Below, piece by piece: positions 35,361 to 47,253 of a stretch of DNA of 64,000 bases (its first letter is position 1; every line of letters begins with the position of its first letter). The position numbers and the translations under genes were made by a program. Below the pieces are notes generated by a model. The model was not told the DNA's origin. It ran no database searches and saw only the letters and a list, made by a program, of their open reading frames with translations. The stretch comes from Panulirus ornatus (lineage: Eukaryota > Arthropoda > Malacostraca > Decapoda > Palinuridae), in assembly GCF_036320965.1 (NCBI RefSeq), contig NC_092289.1:24492778-24556777 (forward strand), read 5' to 3'.

Positions 35361-36093
35361 TTCCTCTTCCGCGTCCTCCTTTACCCTCGTCCACGTCTTG
35401 CCCAATTTTGCCTCTTCACCTCATTTCAGCCAGCCCCCAGACCCCACCATGTCTGTGTACACCAGTAATTACCTGCTTGTCTTGTACCTGGAGAGAGATC
35501 TACTCGAACGTTTTCAGCTTGTATTTGTTGACAGTCTACACATGTCTTAGTTCACTTCACTCATCCACTTAATCTTATGTTATAAAAGTAATTTTGTTAC
35601 TTCCTTCATGCTCAGTTTCATGTTGCTGTTCCTGGTTTCTCTGTTTTGCATCTTCCTCAGAACAGATAACTGTTGACGTTTTGAAACTGATTTAAAGATT
35701 TAACGGTTGTGATCGCCTTCTCTTACTCTTCTGTTTTTCATTTTAGATAAATTCATGACATCTGTCATCTCACTGTAAATCATCTCTCTTGATTCTGGTA
35801 TCAACTTTTTCGCTCTCATCTGGACCTTTTCTGTTAGGTCTTTGTGTTTTAGTGGTGATGAGGTTGATGAACTTATGATTGACCAGTTGTTTTGTATATT
35901 ATAACGTTGTCACCATCATTAAGTAAACGCTTGCCACAATTTGCTGGCTCGGTCATTTTAGTGTTCGTGATTTAACCGAGGAGAAATGAAATTCATTCGA
36001 AAATGTTGAGATCTGTTCCTCTCCTGTGGCTCCAACACACTCAGGGAAGTCTTGGGTCTCAGCCAAGAGCTTTTGCTATATTTTCTTTTCGTG
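35361..36093. other. Unique DNA
   Basis: No gene recognised. Confidence 0.35.
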
Positions 36094-36097
36094 CCCC

Positions 36098-36181
<84 letters not shown>
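36094..36181. repeat. C15 run plus (CT)n microsatellite
   Basis: Fifteen C (36094-36108) followed by CT repeats to 36181. Confidence 0.96.
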
Positions 36182-36185
<4 letters not shown>

Positions 36186-36754
36186 CCGGCTATCCTCAGC
36201 ATCTTTGGTCTTCATATTTAAGTTATCTAGTTATCTAGAGACAGGTTCTGTGCACTTGTTCGTCACCTCTGACAAAACCATTAACCTCATGTTGCTCAGT
36301 GTAGTTGAAACAAAAGAGAACTAAGAAACATATTTGTAGGAACTAGTGAAGCGTAATACTGTATATGTTTCCCTACTAAAACCATGGTTATATTTCCATA
36401 CCAAAGACCATGATTGTGTTTCCCTACCAGAGACCATGGTTACGTTAGGTATATCATTTGTATACATCCATAAGATAACTTGCGCTAAGAGTTCGGTCAA
36501 TTGTATCATCATTGTTTGCCTTTCTAAAGGAGATAAGCTAACGGTATACACATTTTGCTTGTATCATGATTCTTTCAGAGTCCTGAAGATGCCATGCTAT
36601 GGAAGTAGTGGCAGTTTCTGGTAGTACCATTACATGAGAGAAGATTACCTGAACCTACCATCGTGCGATGGACTTGAGCACACCGTCTTCCTGCCCAGCA
36701 TTTTGCAAACCCACCACTTTAAGATCAGTTTACGAGGGAGGAGAGACAGACAAG
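36182..36754. other. Unique DNA with a triplicated phrase
   Basis: TTTCCCTACYARAGACCATG-like phrases occur three times at 36365-36440. No gene. Confidence 0.4.
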
Positions 36755-36786
<32 letters not shown>

Positions 36787-36940
36787 CGTAAGAGAGCATG
36801 ACGGGCATAACCATATTTGCTCTGTGTATCATCATCATTACCATCATCATTATCATCATTACCATCATCATCATCATCATTACCATCATCATTATCATCA
36901 TTACCATCATCATCATCATCATTACCATCATCATTATCAT
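36755..36940. repeat. (GAT)n then (ATC)n/(ATT)n inverted trinucleotide tracts
   Basis: GAT repeats at 36755-36786 and ATC repeats with ATTACC interruptions at 36828-36940 are mutually complementary, with a 41-bp spacer. Confidence 0.92.
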
Positions 36941-37114
36941 CTCAAAAGATTAAACGTAATTATTTCCTTTGGTGAGAATCATAGCGACAGGTCTGCCTTC
37001 GTCAGATGTAGTACCACAGTGGTACTCGTGGTATTATAGTGCACGACATCCATGAAGAGGTGCCTCACGGGGCTGTGGGAGGGGATCAGGATAGCAGGGT
37101 GTGTGTGGACGAGC

Positions 37115-37282
37115 GATATTCGTCTGATATTCTTCGTAGAGCCATGTACCTGTCACTACCTTACCTCCGTGATATTCGTCTGATATTCTTCGTAGAGCCA
37201 TGTACCTGTCACTACCTTACCTCCGTGATATTCGTCTGATATTCTTCGTAGAGCCATATACCTGTAACTACCTTACCTCCGT
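37115..37282. repeat. 56-bp tandem repeat, exactly 3 copies
   Basis: Copies begin at 37115, 37171 and 37227 with GATATTCGTCTGATATTC. The third differs at a few bases. Confidence 0.95.
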
Positions 37283-37343
37283 GCACTGGTTCGTGGTTGT
37301 GGCTCACATATCTTGGTGGCTTTTTTGATATATTCAGAGACTC

Positions 37344-37392
37344 GTGTATGTGTGTGTGTGTGTATGTGTGTGTGTGTGTGTGTGCGCGCGCG
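37344..37392. repeat. (TG)n(CG)n alternating tract
   Basis: TG repeats with one TATG interruption run into CGCGCGCGC. Purine/pyrimidine alternation is unbroken for about 45 bp. Confidence 0.93.
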
Positions 37393-38357
37393 CCATGTAA
37401 ACAGGTAAGAGGAGACTATTTTCAAGGCAGATGCCAGTATATTTCGTATTCTTGCTACAAGGACACTGAATTAGCATAATGTTGACCAGTTTATTTCTGG
37501 AGTACACAAGTTTCTTTCATGTTCACGGTCGGATTTTGTGGTGATGACGGGGGTAGCGCGTTGCGCTCCCCGCATGTCTTGCTGGTTGATTGACAGTACT
37601 GGCAGCTGCCGCGCGCCTCACATGGTTATTGATGCTGTAGAGAAGGTAACTGTAAGGGAGGGAAGGAGAGGTAAGTGGGTCCCTAAGGGCAAGATGCATC
37701 CCTTACAGTGGCCCGCCGCCTTGTTGAGCTATACTGCCAACATGGCCTCCGTGTGAGACGGCCTAACTCGTTAATTGTTGGTCGTCACGTACTTCTACAG
37801 GGAGGGAGGGAGGGGAAACTGTGACCCACAGGGTTAGTGGCCAGGGAATGTATTATCGTATTTTGATTCTCGCTTCTGTAGGATGGAAGAATTGGCTGAT
37901 TATTTGAAATAGTTATTGTGAGACGACGGATGGCAGTGAGGAGCGAATCTCAGGGTTCCGGGTTGGCTGGATGGTGTCACCGGAGGCAGAGTTGCACAAG
38001 TTAGAGATACTGTTCCTCTGCTTCACTTGGCAGTGAAACATGAGCCTTGAGCAGGGTTTCGTTTTCCTCGAGCTGGAGTTTCGGCAGTCGTGTCATTGTT
38101 GGTATTGCATTGCTGGAGATATTTCTTGGCTTACATGTCCACAAAAAATACTTTCTGCCCCAAAATGTTTTCAAAGGCAACACACGGCTTGGATTTTCTG
38201 TGGGTACAAGCATATGACGGTCTCAGGTGGAAATGATTGTACTAGTGTTTCTAACGGTGTTTTAACACCAGCAACCCGGCTCAGTGTGCCTGCCTCTTCC
38301 CGTCTGCCGCTTCATTTTGTGAATGTCACGTTTGGTCTCTGTATATCTTCCACTTTG
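37393..38357. other. Unique DNA
   Basis: A minus-strand frame at 38001-38213 looks protein-like at its end (QLEENETLLKAH) but has no family or splice support. Confidence 0.35.
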
Positions 38358-38518
38358 GTTTCAAGATGATTGGCTCTTACTTCTCTAAGAATTGTTTCAA
38401 GATGGTTGGCTCTTACTTCTCTAAGGAAGAGAAAGCTCGAATTCTCACTTAGGAGCTGCATTCTCACTTAGGAGCTGCATTCTCACTTGGGAGCTGCATT
38501 CTCACTTGGGAGCTGCAT
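38358..38518. repeat. Two small tandem repeats
   Basis: A duplicated phrase TTGGCTCTTACTTCTCTAAG (38370 and 38405 region) is followed by four 19-bp copies of ATTCTCACTTAGGAGCTGC with one A/G variant (starts 38441, 38460, 38479, 38498). Confidence 0.93.
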
Positions 38519-40699
38519 TTCATCGGTACATCGCCTTATTCAGATCAAGATCTTATTGACTCAAAATATGGACCAAGAGTACTTCAGGAACCTTACCAGT
38601 TCCATGCCCAGACGTCTGCTGATGATGATTTAGGCTAATGGAGAGATGATAAAGTACTAAATTATAAGACTGACGATGTATGGGGAGATGGACAGGTCTT
38701 TTTTGCGGACGCTGTATGTTACTGAGGCACAAATACGGGTGGCCTTCATGTCTGTCTTGTTTATGGTAGGTAAACATGTCTGTAAACATGTCTGTAAACA
38801 GAAGGAATTAAACTGGAATGTCACCATCGGCGAGGTTGTGTTCTCATTGGATGATGAATACAGTTTGGTAAAGGAACTTTCCACTCCTAAAGACTCCATC
38901 ATTTCCTTGTTACTGATTAAAGCACAGCCTTGAAGCTGCATCAGCCCAGTACGAGAGTCTTGGATTTACAAAATGATGATAATTTATACATGTGTTACCA
39001 GACTCTGCCTCCATGTGGTTACACCGCGAGTGAAAAGAGGCTACACATCGAGGACCTTTTTTATTAAATGGAGTCTCATTTTCTTGAACCTGACTGGATT
39101 GCAGACTTGAAAGCAGGATCTCCATGAAAGGTGTCTTCCATTTGTAGCAGGACTTCCCGTGCTGCTGCTGACTGTCAGGGGTGTGTTCTTGGGTCTGGAT
39201 CATGGTCACTGGAAAATTTTCGCAACCACCAGATACTTCCGACTGGTCGCAACAGTGGCTCGTGGAAATGTATCCAGAGATCCACAACTTGACTACAACT
39301 TGAGCGTAGCGAAATCTTGAAGCGACGGAGAACCTGGCTACAGACTTTTAGATAGCTGCAGGCGGAGGGTGAGGACGGGATCCTGTCCTCCTACAGGGCG
39401 AGTCAGGGTGCACTGCTGCTGGGAGGTGGTAATGGGTGTGATGTTTGTGTAAGGACAGCTGGGTAGCACATTTTTTTCCCTGCAAAAAAAGGGTGAGTCC
39501 AATGCTTCAACAAGGAGGAAAGATGTCCAGTTAGTTTTTGGAAGTGTATCCAGGCCATTTTTTCCTAGGAAAGAAATAGAACAATACTGGGTGGCAGTAT
39601 GAGTGGCTGCAGGTCGATGACCCTTTGTTGCCAATTGAGGGTGGACCGTCATGGATCAGGCCAGGAAACGCCGGTGTTAATGGTGACTTAGTGTGGCTTT
39701 CCCTGGAGGCTGTGGTGCTGGCTGGGGGTCAGGCCGAGGGGCTGCGGCTCTCCCAGCAGAATTTCAATTCGTCCACTAAATTATCTGTGTGTGAGGAACG
39801 TTGCAGAGGAATTACTCGCACCCAAATTATAATAATGTGATTGTAGTAGTGAGAGTTAAAACAGAAGTCTAGCTATTTATGTGTCATCATAACTCCTAGT
39901 TTAATGGAATGAATGAGGTACATTTTCATGCGACCATCACTCACACGCATTCCTAACTCATGTTTATGTGTTAAAGAGAAACATAAATGAATTATTTACC
40001 ACAGGAGTTAGTAAGATAGGCCAAGCCAGTAACTAGACACCGCTAGTGATGCTCACTCATAACAAAGCGTGACTCCTCCTGAGACTTTGACCTTTGACCT
40101 ACAAGATCCTCTGGCGAGGAGGAGATATTTCGGTATGATTTTGTGTTGAAAAGCGACAGCATTTTCATTTGTGGCAACAGTTACATGAATGATGAAGGCT
40201 TCAGTAAAGGTTATTTACTTGTGAAAGACACACCAGAAGAACCATCTCCTGAGTATGATAGCAAGCACTGTCTTCCTCCACCATGCAGGAAAATGCCTTT
40301 GGGCTCCACCCTATACGAGCACCTCACCTTCAGGTGCTGACGTCACGGCTCTCGTCGCTCTCCGCCGAGTCTGGTCGTTCCCGCCGTGTTTTCGTGCGGT
40401 TGGGGTCACACTGAAGTCGCTGCACTCCATTTATCACGGTCGTCTTAATGAAGTCTTCACATTGTTTGTAGTGCTCCCACGGCCAACACTCTGTTCTCAT
40501 CAGCGTGGTCATGTCAGCGTGGACCTGCCATGGTCGTGTCTGCGTTGGCAGGTCATTATTACAAGTGTTTGATGATATGATCCATCAACGTCTTACCCCC
40601 AAAGCTATGTGTACCCTCAGCCCACAGAGTCTATGGTCATACTCCCAACTCCCACCGAAAGCGCCATCATCCCCTTACTTCCTGCAGGTGCCCATCTCG
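38519..40699. other. Unique DNA, no gene recognised
   Basis: Several 70-125-codon frames occur on both strands, but none resembles a known family or shows paired splice sites. Confidence 0.35.
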
Positions 40700-41060
40700 T
40701 AGCAGATGAAGCTCTTCCTCTACTCTCCTTCACCCCCACCAGATGAGGCTCTTCTCCCACTTGATGAGGTTTGGTTCCCAATTCTACCCGATGAAGCCGA
40801 GTCCTCGATTCCCTGCCTTATGTGAAACCAAACTCCTGCAGGTGAAGATACACTCTCTCCATCTCTTTAGATACAGTTCAGGTCTCCTTCTTACCTCACA
40901 TGAAGCAGAACTCCGTACCTAAGATAGATTTAAAGCTTCCTCACACATGATGAAGCTGAACTTCATCTAAATGGAACCTAAGCACTCATCAAGCATGAGG
41001 ATGCTTAAGTCCTCTCCAGAAAGATAAAACTGAACCCCTGGTCACGTAAGATGAAGTGGA
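40700..41060. repeat. Decayed GATGAAGCTSWWCTCC repeat (tentative)
   Basis: GATGAAGCT, GATGAGGCT, GATGAAGCCGA and similar words recur about ten times at roughly 35-bp spacing. Confidence 0.5.
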
Positions 41061-41111
41061 ATCTCCCTTACTAGAGGTGAACCTTAACCCCTCCAGCGTT
41101 CCATACATGAT

Positions 41112-41230
41112 ACCAAGCCCCATCCTTTTCCGCCCCACCAGCACCAGCCCCATCCCTCTCCGCCCCACCAACACCAGCCCCATCCCTCTCCGCCCCACCA
41201 ACGCCAGCCCCATTCCTCTTCACCCCACCT
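41112..41230. repeat. 30-bp minisatellite, about 4 copies
   Basis: Exact 30-bp period with CCAGCCCCATCCCTCTCCG cores. On the minus strand it reads as a GLVLVGRRGM decapeptide by chance. Confidence 0.93.
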
Positions 41231-41372
41231 GCAGCCAACCTGATCTCTTCACCACCTGCCCTCTCCTCCCTAACCACCAGGCACCCCTTAACGCTGCAGT
41301 GCCAACTGGGAGCTCCACAGGAGTGCCATTGTCGGGGGACAGAGCAGCGGAGGTGCGGGTGAGGACTCACCT

Positions 41373-41642
41373 TTACTCTCGGTGGTCCTGACGCTGTAGT
41401 GTTACCACGGCCTCCAGGATTCCTCCTGCTGGGGCCTGGTGTTTGAGGGTTTGGAATATTTCAAGTTTCTTAACGCTATCGTGTGTATTACTCTTTAGTA
41501 CACTGTAATGTACACAGCCGTAAATAACTGGTGTTTGACGTGTAAGGTTCTTGGACCGGCCGTCACTCAGGAGCACACGTCCCGACGCTGCTGACTTGTG
41601 GAAGTGTAGTGGGCTAACCAGTGGTGGTTCACCCAATACCAC
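41373..41642 (-). CDS. Candidate exon, unknown protein
   Basis: A minus-strand frame of about 89 codons starts near LGEPPLVSPLHFHKSAASGR and ends LQRQDHRE before TAA. The TAA is followed by AAGGTGAGT, so GAGTAAAG|GTGAGT could also be a donor in another frame. The mixed composition is not repeat-derived. The FHxxxxxGRVLLSDGRS portion faintly recalls the start of neuralized (NHR) domains, but the rest does not match, so I make no assignment. Confidence 0.2.
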   Translation of the reverse strand: MVLGEPPLVSPLHFHKSAASGRVLLSDGRSKNLTRQTPVIYGCVHYSVLKSNTHDSVKKLEIFQTLKHQAPAGGILEAVVTLQRQDHRE

Positions 41643-42167
41643 AGTAATTTCCGTGTGTGACTCACCTGGCCTGTACCTTACCCTCTTTAGGGGGTTGTCT
41701 TTACCCCCGCAGCTCCGTCTGCGACCAAGTGAGAATCTATCCCATCAGGCTGTTTGATGCTGCAGGTCTCAGTTCATGATACACTTGGAAACTTGGCTGA
41801 ATTGTTTACACCTTAGAGGAAACTGTCCAGAACTGTTTGGTAGAAATAGCGTTCAGAAAGGAAAGTTTCGTCACAAAAGATTTGATTTTATGTAATAAAT
41901 GTAAGATGGTTATGAACGTGGTGGACTTCGGCCGGTGTGGAGCCGTGAGTTTTGATATACAATTGGTCAGGACCAGTCTGAGCAGAACACACAAGCATCA
42001 TCCTCTGTGTCACCACAATGAACATGATTTGTTTGTTCATTCATCATGACGGGTGTAGTGTTCTCAGTTTGTACATTACAATATGTTAAGCTAATATCAT
42101 CCAGTTATGCTCTTGGTGATAAACCCATATCCGTTCAAAATTCAAGCTGATTAGAGTATGAGTGGTC

Positions 42168-42169
<2 letters not shown>
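41643..42169. other. Unique DNA
   Basis: A further minus-strand donor-like CCAG|GTGAGT lies near 41665. No gene could be built. Confidence 0.35.

Positions 42170-42251
<82 letters not shown>
42170..42251. repeat. (AT)n microsatellite
   Basis: AT tract of about 82 bp with one G interruption. Confidence 0.97.
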
Positions 42252-42436
42252 CAGTAAACAGTATGCTGGTTTAGCGATTTTCATTGTCATTCAGATGATA
42301 TTTTGTAATACTTCTCGGTATTCGAACCCTTTTAATGTCACTGATCTTATCCCTTCTGGTAGTGATTCAGGTACGTTTGATTATCTATTAAAAGCCTTTC
42401 GTATGGTATGAGGCTTCACTGTGCAGCAGCCATCCT

Positions 42437-42935
42437 TCAGGAAAACATACAACAAAGGCCACATTCGTTCACACTCAGTCTCTACCTGTCATGTGTAATG
42501 CACCGAAACCACAGCTCCCTATCCACATCCAGGCCCCACAAACCTTTCCACGGTTTACCCCAGACGTTTCACATGCACTGGTTCAGTCCATCGATGGCAT
42601 GTCGACCTCAGTATACCACATCGTTCCAGTTCACACTATTCCTTGCACGCCTCTCACCTTCCTGCATGTCCAGGCTCCGATCGCTTAACATCTTTTTCAA
42701 CCTCATCCTTCCACCTCCAATTTGGTCCCCCGCTTCACCTTGTTCTCTTCACCTCTGACACATATATCCTCCTTTTCATCCTTACCTCGCTCATTCAGTA
42801 CATATGTCCAAATCTTATCTGCCCTCTCAACCACACTCTTTTTATTACCACACATCTCTCTTACCCTTACATTACTTACTCGATAAAACCACCTCACGCC
42901 ACATATTGTCCCCAAACATTTCATTTCTAACAAAT
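42437..42935 (-). pseudogene. LINE C-terminal and 3' UTR fragment
   Basis: Homologous to 48276-48760. The minus strand encodes LEMKCLGTICGVRWFYRV and then VREMCGNKKSVVERAD, the C-terminal region after the reverse transcriptase, before frame breaks replace the WFGHMERM-type segment. No 3' terminal hairpin is present. A dead fragment of the same family as 48-49.3 kb. Confidence 0.88.
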
Positions 42936-43736
42936 TTCATTGTTGTATATTTAATCTTTGATTTCTAATGTTTATCAAGTATTGACCATTTAAGTATATT
43001 TTGATAATAGTACACTAAATATTCAATGTAAGACAGAAGACGTTAAGAAAATAGAAATATCTGGTAATTCCATTAAAAGAAGTTTTTCACTGACTGTAGC
43101 CTATGGCTTTCTTATCATCTTAATGTTATCACCTTATAAGAGAGCAGGCATGACATGTGACGACAACCAGGAGAACATATCAAAATTTTTCGTCTTGTAT
43201 TTCAAAACGTAAAGCCTGATGAGTACATTTTTTTGTCGACTGGACGTAATTTTATCAGGATAACTCTGTCATGATGGTGGGAAAACAAATATACTTTGAT
43301 GTGACAACGAAGTATATGGTAAAGATAACATGTGCCCAACTCACCACACCAAGGAAATATTATATGTACTTCCTGTGAAAAAGTATATTAACTCAGGCAC
43401 TGTGGCTGTTGTCGTGCTGGAGTACATGTGTCAGAGTACACATACGGTGCATTACCCTTCGCGCCGTCCCTCTGGGCCATCACTGGTGCTGAAGGAGTTC
43501 CTCCTCCGCCATCTGGGTAATGGAGGCGGGCGGCCTGGTGGGTTAGTCATTGGAGGAGAGTTGCCAGCTATGTTTTCCTTCCTGGAATGAGAATTAGTGT
43601 CTCTCACAGTGATTGATACTTATTGTTATTCTGTTCTTGTGCCAGTTTTCGGAATTTCTTATGTAGTTAGATATTTAGTATTTTGGAATCTTACATACTA
43701 AGGCGTTTTGGTTGAACTAGAAATGCAGACATAAGA

Positions 43737-43737
<1 letters not shown>
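42936..43737. other. Unique DNA
   Basis: Nothing recognised. Confidence 0.35.

Positions 43738-43798
<61 letters not shown>
43738..43798. repeat. (CA)n microsatellite
   Basis: Perfect tract of 61 bp. Confidence 0.97.
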
Positions 43799-43799
<1 letters not shown>

Positions 43800-44031
43800 A
43801 GCATTCTAATTATTGATATCTGTGCAGTGGACCAATTAGCAGTTTGGGATCATTAGCAATGGCGGCGTCCTGATTATTACGGAACACCATATAAAACGCA
43901 GAAATGTTCAGCTTTGGTGACGTGAGCTGTGACGGAGTGGGGCAGTGGGAGCGGCCAGGAACCGCAATGAATGTGTTTCCAATAATTTGGAAATTCGAAC
44001 GCGTGTGTGTTCTTCATGTAGGTTGTTTGAC

Positions 44032-44494
44032 GGCAGTCGTGGTAGTGGTGAAGGTGGGCACATGTTGGTGTGTAGTGGTGAAGGTGGGGACATGATGGTG
44101 TGTAGTGGTGAAGGTGGGGACATGATGGTGTGTAGTGGTGAAGGTGGGGACATGATGGTGTGTAGTGGTGAAGGTGGGGACATGATGGTGTGTAGTGGTG
44201 AAGGTGGGGACATGATGGTGTGTAGTGGTGAAGCTGGGGACATGATGGTGTGTAGTGGTGAAGCTGGGGACATGTTGGTGTGTAGTGGTGAAGGTGGGGA
44301 CATGATGGTGTGTAGTGGTGAAGGTGGGGACATGATGGTGTGTAGTGGTGAAGGTGGGGACATGATGGTGTGTAGTGGTGAAGCTGGGGACATGATGGTG
44401 TGTAGTGGTGAAGGTGGGGACATGTTGGTGTGTAGTGGTGAAGGTGGGGACATGATGGTGCGTAGTGGTGAAGGTGGGGACATGTTGGTGTGTA
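44032..44494. repeat. 30-bp minisatellite, about 15 copies
   Basis: Exact 30-bp period, units with TGTAGTGGTGAAGGTGGGGA and CATGATGGTG. Variants are G/C in AAGSTGG and A/T in CATGWTGG. No indels. Frames of 190-310 codons (e.g. PTFTTTHHHV repeats on the minus strand) are artefacts. Confidence 0.98.
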
Positions 44495-45415
44495 GGAGAT
44501 ATACTGGAGGCAGAGGTGGGTCGATGGTGGTGGCGGTGGTGTTGTGGTATACCAGGGCTGGGAGTCTGTGCTTGTGGTGCCGGAATGAGAGGAGATAACA
44601 AAGGGTGGGGGTAGTGGTGATAGGAGTATGGAGATATTACGGATATTACTAACAGTTCTCCAGACCTGCTGGACAGCCGAGCGTGTACACTGACAGTATA
44701 ACACAGGGCTGCTACCCACGGGTCGTGGAGAGGCGAGCGTCCCGTACTGACGTAGTGTAAGACCTGCTCGTCTTGTGATGCTGGTGATGGCTCTTACTGC
44801 TCTCATCGCTTGTTTGGCTGATGATGATGTTGACGTACGACTTTTCTTATAGATTAGTTAAAACAAGATATCACAGTGTGAATGAGATGGTCTTGAATAG
44901 ATTAGCTGGTTCTAGGATGCGGTCTTGACCAGCTGGTGGAACAAACTCTTGTGGTATTTTTCTGTTGCTGATAATTACTGATTGTAACGATAGTTCTTGT
45001 GAATGGCAATGCTTTGTGTAATATACATTGATGTTATGAAGAAAGGTGATTATAATAACTTTGAATGTATAATAACTTTTAATGTGGATTTGATTTTCAT
45101 TATAAAATGATGGTCTTTTTAGAGGGGAGGAGCAGCCATGTTAAATATGTCCAGAGTTCATCCTTCATATTCTGCTTCACCATAGCGTCAGGGTCTGTAG
45201 CCTCCACTGTAGCTACAGTCAGGACTCCATAGTACGTTTTCGGAACATATTTGTCCCTGAAGACAGTGATGCTGAACGAGGGACTTATTAATACACGGGA
45301 TGGGAAACTTGTATATCTTGTCGTCCCGAGCGAACATACCTCCGTAAGGCATCAGGAAAACTTAGTCTGGCCGGATCCCTCCGGGGTTACCCGCCGATGG
45401 GAAGCTTCACAGAGA
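44495..45415. other. Unique DNA
   Basis: No gene recognised. Confidence 0.35.
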
Positions 45416-46033
45416 AGTGAGGACATGCTGGCGTGGAGAGTGAGTGAGGACATGCTGGCGTGGAGAGTGAGTGAGGACATGCTGGCGTGGAGAGTGAGTG
45501 AGGACATGCTGGCGTGGAGAGTGAGTGAGGACATGCTGGCGTGGAGAGTGAGTGAGGACATGCTGGCGTGCAGAGTGAGTGAGGACATGCTGTCGTGGAG
45601 AGTGAGTGAGGACATGCTGTCGTGGAGAGTGAGTGAGGACATGCTGGCGTGGAGAGTGAGTGAGGACATGCTGTCGTGGAGAGTGAGTGAGGACATGCTG
45701 TCGTGGAGAGTGAGTGAGGACATGCTGTCGTGGAGAGTGAGTGAGGACATGCTGGCGTGCAGAGTGAGTGAGGACATGCTGGCGTGGAGAGTGAGTGAGG
45801 ACATGCTGGCGTGGAGAGTGAGTGAGGACATGCTGGCGTGGAGAGTGAGTGAGGACATGCTGGCGTGCAGAGTGAGTGAGGACATGCTGTCGTGGAGAGT
45901 GAGTGAGGACATGCTGGCGTGGAGAGTGAGTGAGGACATGCTGGCGTGCAGAGTGAGTGAGGACATGCTGTCGTGGAGAGTGAGTGAGGACATGCTGGCG
46001 TGGAGAGTGAGTGAGGACATGCTGGCGTGTAGA
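45416..46033. repeat. 27-bp minisatellite, about 23 copies
   Basis: Exact 27-bp period with AGTGAGGACATGCTGGCGTG cores and no indels. Variants are G/T in CTGKCG and G/C in TGSAGAG. A plus-strand frame of 405 codons crosses it as SEDMLAWRV nonapeptides. Confidence 0.98.
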
Positions 46034-46374
46034 GTTGTATCTTCTGGCGTGATGTTCGGGGTCTGTCTGGCGGGAGCACTATCTCTAGGGGGTTCCATAG
46101 TGAGGATGTTAGTTGCACTGGTGGCGGCAGCCTGTGTGTGGGTGAGTGTCGGGGTTGTGGGAGCGTTGGTAATTTGTATATTCGTGTGTCGTTACTATTG
46201 TGGGTTACAAGAAGACAGTTTTAAACTCATGTTGTCCCGGATCATAACTTTATATGTGTGTATGATAACTTTGTATGTATGTATATATCTTCTACGAGAC
46301 TGTACTGCCAGTGATATAGTTTTCCCAGAGTTAACTTTTCACTGGCGGTGCAACATCTTGTATTTGAAACCTAG

Positions 46375-46375
<1 letters not shown>
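46034..46375. other. Unique DNA after the 27-bp repeat
   Basis: In the frame of the array, the plus strand reads a hydrophobic stretch (VALVAAACVWVSVGVVGALV). Without splice sites or homology I treat this as chance. Confidence 0.3.

Positions 46376-46459
<84 letters not shown>
46376..46459. repeat. (AT)n microsatellite
   Basis: AT tract of about 84 bp with one G interruption, preceded by CCTAGGA. Confidence 0.97.
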
Positions 46460-47189
46460 GTCTATTGAGTTTGTCGCATGAGCCGGAGGAGGTAGGTGTA
46501 AGTTGAACAGAAGACGAGACAGGTCCGCACCAGCTACAACCGGCCACACACTTCTTGCTGTTTTTACCGTGGTTGTAGTTTGGTAACGATGTGGGGGAGA
46601 GTGTACCAGAACCTCTCCCAGGCTCCTGTTTGGTCTGGTCGGCCCACCTGGCGGACCTGAACCAACACAACTCGTCTCCTGCAGGATCAGGATAAACACA
46701 CTGAGAATTCGTGTCTGTAGATACGTCATGTGTTGGGGTCACTCCTTGTGGGGTTGACCTTACCTTAGTGTTCTGCTTCTGGCCGCCTGCTGTAGGAACC
46801 CGTTGGCCAGACTTTCATGTCTGTGGACCTACTCTTGTAGATCCAGCCCCTGGGAGCCACCCCCAGGGGCTGCTGGACCAGACCAGAGGGTTGGTGCTCT
46901 CATATCGATTTCCTCTGCTGGCGGGCGGGGAGAAAGGCCGGGGGGGGGGGGGGGGGGGGGGGTGCTGTTGAACCATCCTCGCAAATATTTTTGGTTATGT
47001 TTTATCTGGTAGGGGTCGGAAGTTAATGGCTGGGTGTCCGCACGTTTAGTACAGGGATTTTTAGATTGATTCAAAACTTGCTGTTATTAAAGTGCTTTTC
47101 GTTTTGAACTTTCTGTTTCTCTACGTTAGTGTTTATACGATGTGGAGCCCATAGTTCCCGTCCGTGTGTTGTGTAGCTAGGACGGGAAA
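46460..47189. other. Unique DNA with G23 run
   Basis: G23 at 46940-46962. The minus-strand frame near 46460-46742 is Cys- and Ser-containing but unassigned. Confidence 0.4.
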
Positions 47190-47194
47190 GGGGG

Positions 47195-47249
<55 letters not shown>
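47190..47249. repeat. G8 plus (GA)n microsatellite
   Basis: A short G run followed by about 53 bp of GA. Confidence 0.96.

Positions 47250-47253
<4 letters not shown>

Noticed and set aside
43877..44806. Minus-strand 309-codon frame (His/Pro/Ser/Cys repeats)
   Set aside because: By-product of the indel-free 30-bp array; three competing frames are also open.
46460..46742. Cys-containing minus-strand exon
   Set aside because: Two frames are open over the same span and both run into the (AT)n tract; no donor site.
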